A stretch of DNA of 7,158 nucleotides from Candidatus Nitrosopumilus sp. GTDB lineage: Archaea; Thermoproteota; Nitrososphaeria; Nitrososphaerales; Nitrosopumilaceae. Location of the stretch: NCBI GenBank assembly GCA_029861085.1, contig JAOUAE010000066.1, positions 1 through 7,158 of the forward strand. The letters run 5' to 3'. Shown piece after piece: positions 1-4,991 of this stretch. Made by a program: the position numbers and the translations under genes. Positions within the stretch are counted from its first letter, which is position 1. Each line of letters starts with the position of its first letter. The notes beneath the pieces are model-generated. The model saw nothing but the letters and a program-made list of their open reading frames with translations, was not told the DNA's origin and searched no databases.

Positions 1-424
1 TCCAAGCTTTATCAGCATCAAATGGAATTCCTAAAGAAGATGCCAGCATTTGTGCTGCAATATCTTCAGCATAGTCACCAGCCTGACTTTCATTTTGACC
101 AAAAGATTCGTATTCAGAAAGATAACCATATCGGTTCTGATCTTTTGGTTGAGCAATACCCACAGATGCAGAACATACTCTATGTGGTTCATTTGTTTGA
201 TTTTTAGAATAAATTGTAAACAGTATTTGTCCGGGTTTAATTTTTTTCAACCCTTCTTTTCTTGAGATTAACTTTGCTTGTGGTGGAAATATGCTTGAAA
301 TTAAAACAATGTTAGTTCCTGCAATTCCAGCATCCCTTAATGCATATTCAAAACTAGTGAGTCTATCTTCATGAACACCCTTCCCTTTTGTAAGAAATAG
401 ATTTTTTGCAATTAGATCAAGCAT
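1..424 (-). CDS. pdaD: Pyruvoyl-dependent arginine decarboxylase (C-terminus outside window)
   Basis: This enzyme decarboxylates L-arginine to agmatine, the first step of archaeal polyamine synthesis. It is made as a proenzyme that cuts itself at a Ser-Ser bond and turns the second Ser into a pyruvoyl group. The 141 visible residues run from MLDLIAKNLF and stay open to the window edge. LISSIFPP (residues 41-48) matches the ISSIMPP cleavage site of the Methanocaldococcus jannaschii enzyme, which predicts cleavage between Ser43 and Ser44. CSASVGIAQPKD (84-95) and the SEYE motif (103-106) also match. Glu104 aligns with the catalytic Glu109 of M. jannaschii as I recall that sequence. The family is about 160-185 aa, so 20-40 residues lie beyond position 1. 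The ATG start is supported by a TATA box about 30 nt upstream, which implies a leaderless mRNA. The family assignment is secure; the physiological role is inferred. Confidence 0.9.
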   Translation of the reverse strand, partial: MLDLIAKNLFLTKGKGVHEDRLTSFEYALRDAGIAGTNIVLISSIFPPQAKLISRKEGLKKIKPGQILFTIYSKNQTNEPHRVCSASVGIAQPKDQNRYGYLSEYESFGQNESQAGDYAEDIAAQMLASSLGIPFDADKAW

Positions 425-445
425 TTATGAATTGAGAAAAGGGAA

Positions 446-460
446 TTATTATTTATACTT
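446..460 (-). promoter_or_regulatory. TATA box of pdaD (leaderless promoter)
   Basis: On the minus strand this reads AAAGTATAAATAATAA, a good archaeal TATA element preceded by A-rich, BRE-like sequence. Its centre is about 30 nt before the pdaD ATG at 424. Archaeal transcription starts 25-30 nt after the TATA centre, so the mRNA should begin at or within a few bases of the start codon. Confidence 0.6.
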
Positions 461-467
461 TAATTGG

Positions 468-493
468 AAAAAAATTTCAAATATTTTAAAAAA
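468..493 (-). terminator. T-tract terminator after the 75-aa membrane protein gene
   Basis: Read on the minus strand, the sequence after the stop codon at 508-510 carries a T6 run (493-488) and then a T7 run (474-468). Archaeal termination often relies on such uridine-rich tracts without a strong hairpin. The tracts lie between this gene and the pdaD promoter, which suggests separate transcription units. Confidence 0.4.
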
Positions 494-507
494 TTGTAAC
501 AAATGTT

Positions 508-735
508 TTAATCAGATTTTCTTTTTTTCTTTCTCTTATCAGGATCCTTCTTAATCTGTGTCAAAAAGATAAATGTGAAAAATGCACCCAATCCAAAATT
601 AATAACACCCATGAAGGTAACCATCATTGTCATAGAGGGAGGAGCTACAGCTAATCCCATAATCATCCCCATTATCCCAGTAGCATAAAACATCACCATC
701 AAAACCTTAACTCGAGTCGGCTCAATGTATCGCAT
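508..735 (-). CDS. Small two-helix membrane protein, function unknown
   Basis: I do not recognise a characterised family. The 75-aa product has two predicted membrane helices, about residues 9-31 (VKVLMVMFYATGIMGMIMGL) and 37-59 (TMMVTFMGVINFGLGAFFTF). They are joined by a short APPS turn and followed by a very basic tail, KKDPDKRKKKRKSD. The positive-inside rule puts both ends in the cytoplasm. The frame can be extended to a TTG at 747. The ATG at 735 is preferred because the TATA box is centred about 27 nt before it, while only about 15 nt would separate TATA from TTG. The protein is Met-rich (11 Met in 75). It sits upstream of pdaD on the same strand, but T-tracts and a separate promoter divide them. 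Confidence 0.7.
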   Translation of the reverse strand: MRYIEPTRVKVLMVMFYATGIMGMIMGLAVAPPSMTMMVTFMGVINFGLGAFFTFIFLTQIKKDPDKRKKKRKSD

Positions 736-756
736 AACAAGTATCAAAATGAGGTT

Positions 757-767
757 TTATTATAAAC
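757..767 (-). promoter_or_regulatory. TATA box of the 75-aa membrane protein gene
   Basis: The minus strand reads GTTTATAATAA here. Its centre near 762 is about 27 nt upstream of the ATG at 735. This predicts a leaderless transcript and fixes the start at ATG 735 rather than TTG 747. Confidence 0.55.
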
Positions 768-824
768 TGATGGTAAATTTAGCAGTTTTAGATAAAAATA
801 ATTTTCAAATAAACTACAGGTAAC

Positions 825-836
825 ACTTTAAACCTT
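825..836 (+). promoter_or_regulatory. Candidate TATA box of tRNA-Thr
   Basis: ACTTTAAACC has the TTTAAA core often seen at archaeal tRNA promoters. It is centred about 29 nt before the mature tRNA 5' end at 859. The region is AT-rich, so a chance match cannot be excluded. Confidence 0.4.
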
Positions 837-858
837 GAAAAATTTTATTTTATTTCGT

Positions 859-932
859 GCCAATGTAGCTCAGCCTGGTAGAGCAATTGATTTGTAATCA
901 ATAGGTCATGGGTTCAGATCCCGTCATTGGCT
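859..932 (+). tRNA. tRNA-Thr (anticodon TGT)
   Basis: A complete 74-nt cloverleaf can be folded. The acceptor stem is GCCAATG/CATTGGC and the D-stem is GCTC/GAGC, with a GG in the D-loop. The anticodon stem is ATTGA/TCAAT with loop TTTGTAA, giving anticodon TGT (893-895). The T-arm is ATGGG/CCCGT with loop TTCAGAT, and the discriminator base is T932. T909-G923 is a wobble pair in the T-stem. CCA is not encoded. The gene reads ACA threonine codons. Its 3' half is open in frame with the integrase remnant that follows, so it is the probable chromosomal attachment site of the integrated element. Confidence 0.95.
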
Positions 933-1451
933 TCCACCATTATTGTTACAACCCTACATCCCGTATATTCTTCCGTGCCTAAAACCAGTCAAGTATCAGA
1001 GCTCAAAGTAAGAAAAGACATCCATGATATGGACAAGCGAATTGAGAGAAAACTCAAACATATCAAAAACGAATTGTCTTCAGATAATGTGATATTGATT
1101 TTAGAATATTTTGATGCCATGAAGATGGAAACCTGTGACAAGATGGTTCAGGATAAGCACCTTCAATGCATCTACAAGATGACACAAATTCTAGACAGAC
1201 ACTGGAAAGATGCCACAAAGAAGGATGTTGAAAAGGTAATGTTGTGGATTATAGACAAATACATGGATGTCAAAGGACAAGAAACTCATGCATCATCAGA
1301 TTACAAGAAAGTTTTAAAAAAATTCTTCAGATGGATGAAAAACGGTTACAGGAAAAAAGATTCCAACCAACTAGATCCAATTGAGATTAGAAACATCACA
1401 ATCAAACAAATAAAGAACAGACTATCAAGGGAGGATTTGATTACAGATGAT
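927..1451 (+). pseudogene. Tyrosine integrase, N-terminal core-binding domain only (catalytic domain deleted)
   Basis: Residues about 30-145 of this frame look like the SAM-like core-binding domain of archaeal XerC/D-type recombinases. The pattern includes ILEYFDAMKMET, LDRHWKDATKKDVEKVMLWI, and the YKKVLKKFFRWMKNG helix, which is typical of the family (lkrFfkWl). The linker SREDLITDD (168-175) is the usual entry to the catalytic domain. No catalytic Arg, His-x-x-Arg or Tyr follows. The sequence switches at about 1446-1452 to terminase-like sequence. The frame is open from 891, inside the tRNA, and TTG 927 overlaps the last six tRNA bases. The true viral start could be this TTG or the ATG at 1029. 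It cannot be an active recombinase. The overlap with the tRNA resembles the int(N) end of SSV-type integration, but the fragment is longer than a usual int(N). Confidence 0.75.
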
Positions 1452-1795
1452 GCAGAAGTGTTTGGAGCTGCATTCTCAAGACTTGCAAATACAAACGATA
1501 CGATGCTGATAGAATCTCCACCACGAAGGCCCTCAGGCATGATTTACAAGATATTTGAGATGTCCAAACTACGCAAAAATGTAGATGCAAACTATTCGAT
1601 GTCACAGTTCAAAATTCATGAGATTCCTGCGCTAATGGAAGTAAAGGCAGATCTAATCAATCACGAGTTTTTGGATGCAGAGAGAGATTAGGTCCATTAT
1701 ATCCGATGTATTACGAGTGTGATTTTTACAATTTTAGCAGTATTTGACACAGACCAGAATATTTTCAGTATTCAGATTATGGGGAGGATACGTAA
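1452..1795 (+). pseudogene. Terminase large subunit fragment A (ATPase C-terminal part), frameshifted
   Basis: Joined in frame to the integrase remnant, this stretch reads AEVFGAAFSRLANTNDTMLI, then ESPPRRPSGMIYKIFEM. It resembles the segment after Walker B and the coupling motif (STP-x-G followed by F-Y) of TerL ATPases. FLDAERE...LGPLYPMYYECDF then matches the region that ends the ATPase domain (l..er..lg...f.qEy.c.F). The frame stops at TAG 1689-1691. Alignment with copy B shows that four bases (GAGA) are missing in the GAGAGA run at 1679-1687. After correction the frame continues to TGA at 1745-1747, where B has a Cys-free SSAR stretch, and homology ends at TAA 1793-1795. It is therefore a pseudogene with two lesions and no Walker A region. 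The TerL assignment is by motif reading only. Confidence 0.6.
1601..1795 (+). repeat. Direct repeat copy 1 (TerL-derived)
   Basis: This is homologous to 2831-3029. The first 78 aligned bases from TTC differ at about 22 positions (about 72% identity). Later there is a perfectly identical run of 28 bases beginning ATGTATTACGAGTGTG. This copy is 195 nt against 199 nt in copy 2, and the difference is exactly the four-base GAGA loss. Both copies end at a stop codon in the homologous position. Confidence 0.85.
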
Positions 1796-1875
1796 ATATG
1801 AACATTATAGTATGTCTAAATTTTTCTATCTAAAATATACTATTTCAACAGGATCTATTGTCAGATTTTAGAACA

Positions 1876-1892
1876 ACTTTTTTTCTTTTTTT
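1876..1892 (+). terminator. T-rich terminator after the integrase/TerL remnant
   Basis: T7-C-T7 (1878-1892) follows TerL fragment A and precedes the ParB gene. U-rich tracts of this type terminate archaeal transcription. It would isolate ParB from read-through out of the tRNA/integrase unit. Confidence 0.5.
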
Positions 1893-1944
1893 GTCAACTA
1901 TGAAACACCCGATTCTTTTAACAAAATTAAGCTAACTGAGAGTC

Positions 1945-2751
1945 ATGGCAAAACGCTATCATTCTCCCATCACTTACCGTTTGCGAGAAATTCCGGTAAA
2001 GCAGATAAAAGTATGGAAGGATGCACAGGCAAGAAAGCTTGACAGGGAAGGAATTGCAGAGCTTGCACGCTCCATTAAAAACGAAGGACTTCAAAACCCG
2101 CCGATGGTGCAAAAGGAATCAAAAGATTCGTACCTTTTGATGTCTGGTCAAAGAAGACTTGCGGCACTGAAAAGACTTGGCGCAAAAAAGATACCAGTAC
2201 TGCTACTCACTCAAGGTACAAAGTATGATTTGGATGATGCAAAGGCTGCATCGGTAGTTGAGAATTTACATCGAAACAAGATGAACACAAAGGACATGAC
2301 ATCTGCATGTGTGTTTTTAACCGAATCGGTGGGAAAAAGCAAGGCTGCGCAATCACTTGGAATCTCACTTCAAACCCTCAAAAAATACCTTGGATTTGCA
2401 GCCGTGCCCGACAGTTTGAAGAAATATGTTCCAAAGGAACTCTCTCGTGATGATGCGACAAGACTGTATCAGATCATTCCAAATGTATCCAAGGCAGTAC
2501 AAATTGCAGAAAAGATCATCCCTCTTGATCAAAGGTTACGCAAGTTGTATCTGCAGACTCTGGCAAGAAGCTCAAAGATGTCTCACCCTAAACTTCTCAA
2601 AAATGCAAAGGCAAAATTGCTCCAGCAGAAAGTCACCATTGAGCTAAACAAGGGCAATGCAAAAAAACTGCAAAGTCTTGCTGCAAAAAACGATATGCAA
2701 GTGACAGAGATGGCAGACAAGATAATGTCAAGCTATTTGAAGAGAAAGTAA
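1945..2751 (+). CDS. ParB-like DNA-binding protein with C-terminal ribbon-helix-helix-like segment
   Basis: The intact 268-aa product starts at ATG 1945. An N-terminal ParB/Srx-fold domain covers about residues 12-112. It has REIPVKQIKVW at the start, GQRRLAALKRLGAKKIPVLL (68-87; the usual GERR nucleotide-binding box with Gln for Glu) and ENLHRNKM (106-113; ParB 'ENLqR' box). A helix-turn-helix follows at about 131-150 (KSKAAQSLGISLQTLKKYLG). A basic helical region comes next, and residues 229-265 (KVTIELNKGNAKKLQSL... to MSSYL) have the strand-helix-helix pattern of a ribbon-helix-helix domain. Canonical ParB proteins end in a dimerisation domain, so RHH may replace it. No ParA ATPase is visible nearby. 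It could be a partition, silencing or regulatory protein left from a plasmid or provirus. Function is inferred from the fold only. A weak TATA-like CTTTTAAC lies about 26 nt upstream. Confidence 0.8.
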   Translation: MAKRYHSPITYRLREIPVKQIKVWKDAQARKLDREGIAELARSIKNEGLQNPPMVQKESKDSYLLMSGQRRLAALKRLGAKKIPVLLLTQGTKYDLDDAKAASVVENLHRNKMNTKDMTSACVFLTESVGKSKAAQSLGISLQTLKKYLGFAAVPDSLKKYVPKELSRDDATRLYQIIPNVSKAVQIAEKIIPLDQRLRKLYLQTLARSSKMSHPKLLKNAKAKLLQQKVTIELNKGNAKKLQSLAAKNDMQVTEMADKIMSSYLKRK

Positions 2752-2792
2752 ATTGAATGCAAAATATTCTAATTGAAAAATTTCTGTAGTAA

Positions 2793-3029
2793 ACTGAATT
2801 AAAAGCAGAGTGCAGTTACGGTGTTGTGAAGTCAGAGTTCAAGATTCACGAGATTCCCGCACTGATGACAGTTTATGCAGGACTGATTAACCAGGAATTC
2901 TTGGATGCCGAACGGGAACGGCTGGGACCGTTATACCCAATGTATTACGAGTGTGATTTTTACAATTCTAGCAGTGCCCGGTACAAGCCAGAGTATTTTC
3001 AGTATGGGGATTATGGCGAGAATATGTAG
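2793..3029 (+). pseudogene. Terminase large subunit fragment B (ORF from GTG 2826, 67 aa)
   Basis: This is an undamaged reading frame homologous to fragment A: FKIHEIPALMTVYAGLINQE, FLDAERERLGPLYPMYYECD and YKPEYFQYGDYGENM then TAG. In TerL terms it is the C-terminal end of the ATPase domain plus the linker. Walker A, Walker B and the nuclease are absent. The GTG at 2826 could start a 67-aa peptide, but the frame is open back to 2793, and weak nucleotide similarity to copy A continues upstream (both have AAACT then A-rich sequence). It therefore looks like a 5'-truncated remnant rather than a designed small gene. It lies 41 nt (frame start) or 74 nt (GTG) after the ParB stop in the same direction, and could still be transcribed with it. 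Codons are more GC-rich here (CGG, CTG, CCG) than in copy A. Confidence 0.6.
2831..3029 (+). repeat. Direct repeat copy 2 (TerL-derived)
   Basis: This is the partner of 1601-1795 in direct orientation, with the ParB gene lying between the two copies. It is the better preserved copy, because its reading frame is intact across the whole repeat. Confidence 0.85.
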
Positions 3030-3094
3030 CTGCAATGGCATTGTACAGATAATCTAAATTAAAATATCAATTCAAAATTTGTCATATTAAAAAT

Positions 3095-3472
3095 TTAGTG
3101 CTTTAAAGGGAGTCTAAAGAAAAAATTATAGATTACATAATAACCAAAAACCATTACCCATGTAGCTATATTGATTGCTTGCCATAAAATAAGGTAATAA
3201 TCAAACCATTCAGCCTTTTCTTCTAGCAGTATTCTGATCATCAAAACAAGAATAAGTACCAATTGTGACATTATCATTCCTGCAAATAATCTCAAGTTCC
3301 ATCCAACATAAGTCAGGGCTCGTTTTTTTCCTTCAGAATCATGAGTTTTTTTAAGATTAAATCTTTGATTTAAAAATTCCCTATTTATCACTAACAAGGT
3401 TAGACTTGTTGCTGAAATGGCCACCAAGAAAGTAAGTAGATTGCCTGCATCAAATGGGAATAAACTCACCAT
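3095..3472 (-). CDS. Three-helix membrane protein, function unknown
   Basis: I do not recognise a family. The 125-aa product has predicted membrane helices at about 9-30 (AGNLLTFLVAISATSLTLLV), 60-83 (LRLFAGMIMSQLVLILVLMI) and 92-118 (YYLILWQAINIATWVMVFGY). The first loop (31-52) is rich in Lys and Arg (NREFLNQRFNLKKTHDSEGKK) and should be cytoplasmic. The short acidic loop EEKAEWFD should be outside, which gives N-out/C-in topology. ATG 3472 is the first start and gives a sensible N-terminus. The gene runs opposite to the TerL fragments and lies between the pieces that would be TerL ATPase end (B) and TerL nuclease (C). It therefore arrived by insertion or rearrangement, or belonged to the element. 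No clear promoter was found. Confidence 0.65.
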   Translation of the reverse strand: MVSLFPFDAGNLLTFLVAISATSLTLLVINREFLNQRFNLKKTHDSEGKKRALTYVGWNLRLFAGMIMSQLVLILVLMIRILLEEKAEWFDYYLILWQAINIATWVMVFGYYVIYNFFFRLPLKH

Positions 3473-3750
3473 ATCTAATACTATGGCAAAAGTTTAGTTA
3501 AGAATATCTAAAATACAATATGAAACATTTTTTCTAAACAATTCTCAATTAATCTAATTTTTCAAAAATATCATTGCACAGATACATTTACGATGAAGTT
3601 ATCATTTAGTGTAGAATTATTATGGTTGGATCGTGTAGCTATACAAGAACGAGTTAAAAATGAAACATTCGTAATGGTGTAGAATAAAAATGAAACAAAT
3701 CTTAAAACGAAAAATAAATCCGGATTCTTTTGACCGGGAAACTGTTCTGA
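3473..3750. other. Intergenic stretch with short repeats, no convincing gene
   Basis: AT-rich sequence with stops in all frames. It holds a 29-aa plus-strand ORF at 3593-3682 (MKLSFSVELLWLDRV...) that I cannot assign. It also holds two copies of TAAAAATGAAACA (3655-3667 and 3685-3697, 30-bp spacing). At 3571-3592 a short match to the start of TerL fragment C would encode SLHRYIY. It may be eroded provirus DNA. Confidence 0.4.
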
Positions 3751-3819
3751 TGGGTAATTGTAAAACCCAACTCAACTAGTTTTTTTAATTATGATTTAGT
3801 TCTCTTTTCTCATCAGAAT

Positions 3820-4117
3820 TTTTTACAATCATTACCACGATACATCTACGGTCTCAATCTAGCATCACAAAAAGACTTCTTTAGAATAGCAATACATGAG
3901 ATGCCATCCCCTACAAAGGAAATCCCAAAACCCGTTCCATTATTACGAGATGTTTATGCGTTAAACCACACCTCATTTAATAAGATAATTGAATGTCATA
4001 CCAGAGCATTATTCCCAAAATTCCCACCCTCCCTGATGGTATTTGATTACACCAACGAGAGAACATTCACTGATATGATAATTAGATACTTTGGTGAGAA
4101 CAGTAGAAAAATAAAAC
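3820..4117 (+). pseudogene. Terminase large subunit fragment C (nuclease domain part)
   Basis: The frame is open from 3751 and its first ATG is at 3901, inside the conserved part, so no normal start exists. The conserved stretch begins near 3820. LPRYIYGLNLASQKDFF fits the first strand of the RNase H-like TerL nuclease (y..GiD.as.kDff), with Asn where the catalytic Asp is expected. MVFDYTNERTFTDMIIRYFG fits the strand carrying the second Asp. Similarity fades at about SRKIKP, exactly where the opposite-strand kal gene ends. The remaining codons to 4278 are antisense to kal and should be ignored. The missing start, altered catalytic residue and truncated end make this a dead fragment, plausibly of the same ancestral gene as fragment B. 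The assignment rests on motif pattern only. Confidence 0.55.
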
Positions 4118-4525
4118 CTAAGATTTACCTTTTCTTTGTTTTTCTAGAGTTACCACACATGTACCAGTCGCTTTTGCCACCAGTATTGGCAAATCAAGTA
4201 CATCACAAGCACTTTCATTTGTATTGTCTTTGTTTGGAGCAATCACCTTGTATGCTTCAAAGCTTATTTTTCTACTAGTTTTTCCTGCTTCGATAATTTT
4301 TCCTGTAACTTCGATGAAATCTCCGCTGTATACTGGAGCTAAAAACTCAACTTTATCATAAGCTCGAAGAAGGCCCTCATCTCCATCATATTGAATTGTT
4401 AATTCAGTAGCTAAATCTCCAAACAGATTAAGAATTCGTGCACCATCAACAAGATCACCGGCATAATGTGCGTCATGAGAGCTCATCCGTACCCGTAATT
4501 TGGTTTCTGGAAAAGAGTTGCTCAT
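4118..4525 (-). CDS. kal: Hotdog-fold 3-aminobutyryl-CoA ammonia-lyase-like protein
   Basis: The 135-aa product strongly resembles Kal (EC 4.3.1.14) of clostridial lysine fermentation, which converts L-3-aminobutyryl-CoA to crotonyl-CoA and ammonia. The signature [20 protein letters not shown] (11-30), FGDLATEL (35-42), DGDEGL (47-52), [17 protein letters not shown] (61-77) and [15 protein letters not shown] (81-95) follow the Kal pattern. The length matches the family. The hotdog fold would act as an oligomer in the cytoplasm. Ammonia-oxidising archaea form crotonyl-CoA in the 3-hydroxypropionate/4-hydroxybutyrate cycle, so a related CoA-ester role is possible, but the archaeal substrate is unknown to me. 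A thioesterase or dehydratase activity cannot be excluded. ATG 4525 is the only good start. The stop codon is TAG at 4118-4120. Confidence 0.75.
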   Translation of the reverse strand: MSNSFPETKLRVRMSSHDAHYAGDLVDGARILNLFGDLATELTIQYDGDEGLLRAYDKVEFLAPVYSGDFIEVTGKIIEAGKTSRKISFEAYKVIAPNKDNTNESACDVLDLPILVAKATGTCVVTLEKQRKGKS

Positions 4526-4615
4526 GATAACATTCTAAAAAAAGTCTAATGAAAGTTTTTTGATAGTATTATCTATGAACTTAAAAAAACACAATACGGG
4601 TTTTAAAGAAAAAAA

Positions 4616-4715
4616 TTATTCTTCATAAAACATCCAGGATAATCCTTGAATGTCTTCCCATGTTGGTTTTACTTGGTTATCGTTATTTGTTATGACTTGG
4701 ATATGTAAAATTCAT
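4616..4715 (-). pseudogene. Remnant of a short reading frame (ends WEDIQGLSWMFYEE)
   Basis: The minus-strand frame reads LHIQVITNNDNQVKPTWEDI then QGLSWMFYEE and TAA at 4616-4618. It has protein-like composition but no start codon, since a TGA precedes it. An ATG at 4715 lies in another frame (MNFTY...), so a single-base indel near 4705 would give a complete peptide of about 33 aa. GGTGGTGG lies before that ATG. The family is unknown, and a real frameshifted gene is only one reading. Confidence 0.35.
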
Positions 4716-4790
4716 TTAAAACCACCACCAATGATTTGTTCAGATCAATTGTTCATGAAATTTCTAAGAATGTTTTAGAAAACAGAGAAT

Positions 4791-4991
4791 ATGCATCATG
4801 AGGATGCCTGAGCAATTGTACTATTTTTTAGTCCTTTTTGGGAATATGCGTTCCTTGTTCCAGCAGGGACTCTTGCATTTTACATTTACACATGTAGAGA
4901 GTTCCTTGGTTTTGCTAGTCCATTCATACCCGCAACGATTACACTGGTGAAGCCAAATCTCCTTGATTATTTTCCGCCATCAAATGGTTAG
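4791..4991 (+). pseudogene. Broken small membrane-protein-like frame
   Basis: The plus-strand frame is MHHEDA, TGA (4809-4811), then AIVLFFSPFWEYAFLVPAGT, LAFYIYTCREFLGFASPFIP and ATITLVKPNLLDYFPPSNG, ending at TAG 4989-4991. One nonsense codon interrupts an otherwise coherent sequence of about 66 aa with a hydrophobic segment around FLVPAGTLAFYIYT. A further 31-codon fragment in another frame (4709-4804, TTTNDLFRSIVHEISKNVLE) lies just upstream and may belong to the same decayed gene. I do not recognise the family. Confidence 0.35.

Larger units (their letters stand above)
859..4117 (+). mobile_element. Decayed head-tail provirus remnant(s) integrated at tRNA-Thr
   Basis: What is seen: a tRNA gene abutting an integrase N-terminal domain, and three pieces that read like terminase large subunit, all in the same orientation. 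A ParB-like gene lies between the first and second pieces. What is known: archaeal proviruses often integrate at tRNA 3' ends by a tyrosine integrase, and TerL is the packaging motor of tailed viruses. What is inferred: large internal deletions removed most virion genes. The overlapping duplicated TerL segments mean at least two related elements, or one duplication, contributed. The right limit is placed where the nuclease-domain similarity stops beside the kal stop codon. No convincing attR copy of the tRNA end is visible nearby, so this limit is uncertain. Confidence 0.6.

Noticed and set aside
22..265. Two overlapping plus-strand ORFs of 61 and 71 codons
   Set aside because: They are antisense to the well-supported pdaD coding sequence and have no family resemblance.
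1346..1540. Minus-strand ORF of 64 codons
   Set aside because: It is antisense to the integrase/TerL frame, which has clear domain sequence.
1807..1845. Inverted repeat ATAGTAT / ATACTAT considered as a parS-like site or hairpin
   Set aside because: Seven AT-rich bases with a 25-base loop are expected by chance here. There is no second copy near ParB.
1927..2112. Minus-strand ORF of 61 codons
   Set aside because: It is antisense to the start of the ParB gene.
2426..2647. Plus-strand ORF of 73 codons
   Set aside because: It is an out-of-frame shadow inside the ParB gene.
4118..4278. Continuation of the TerL fragment C frame
   Set aside because: These codons are antisense to kal and show no nuclease-like pattern. 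The frame is open by chance.
4738..4746. GTTCAGATC match to the tRNA T-loop, considered as attR
   Set aside because: Only nine bases match, flanks differ completely, and it lacks the tRNA 3' end needed for an att site.
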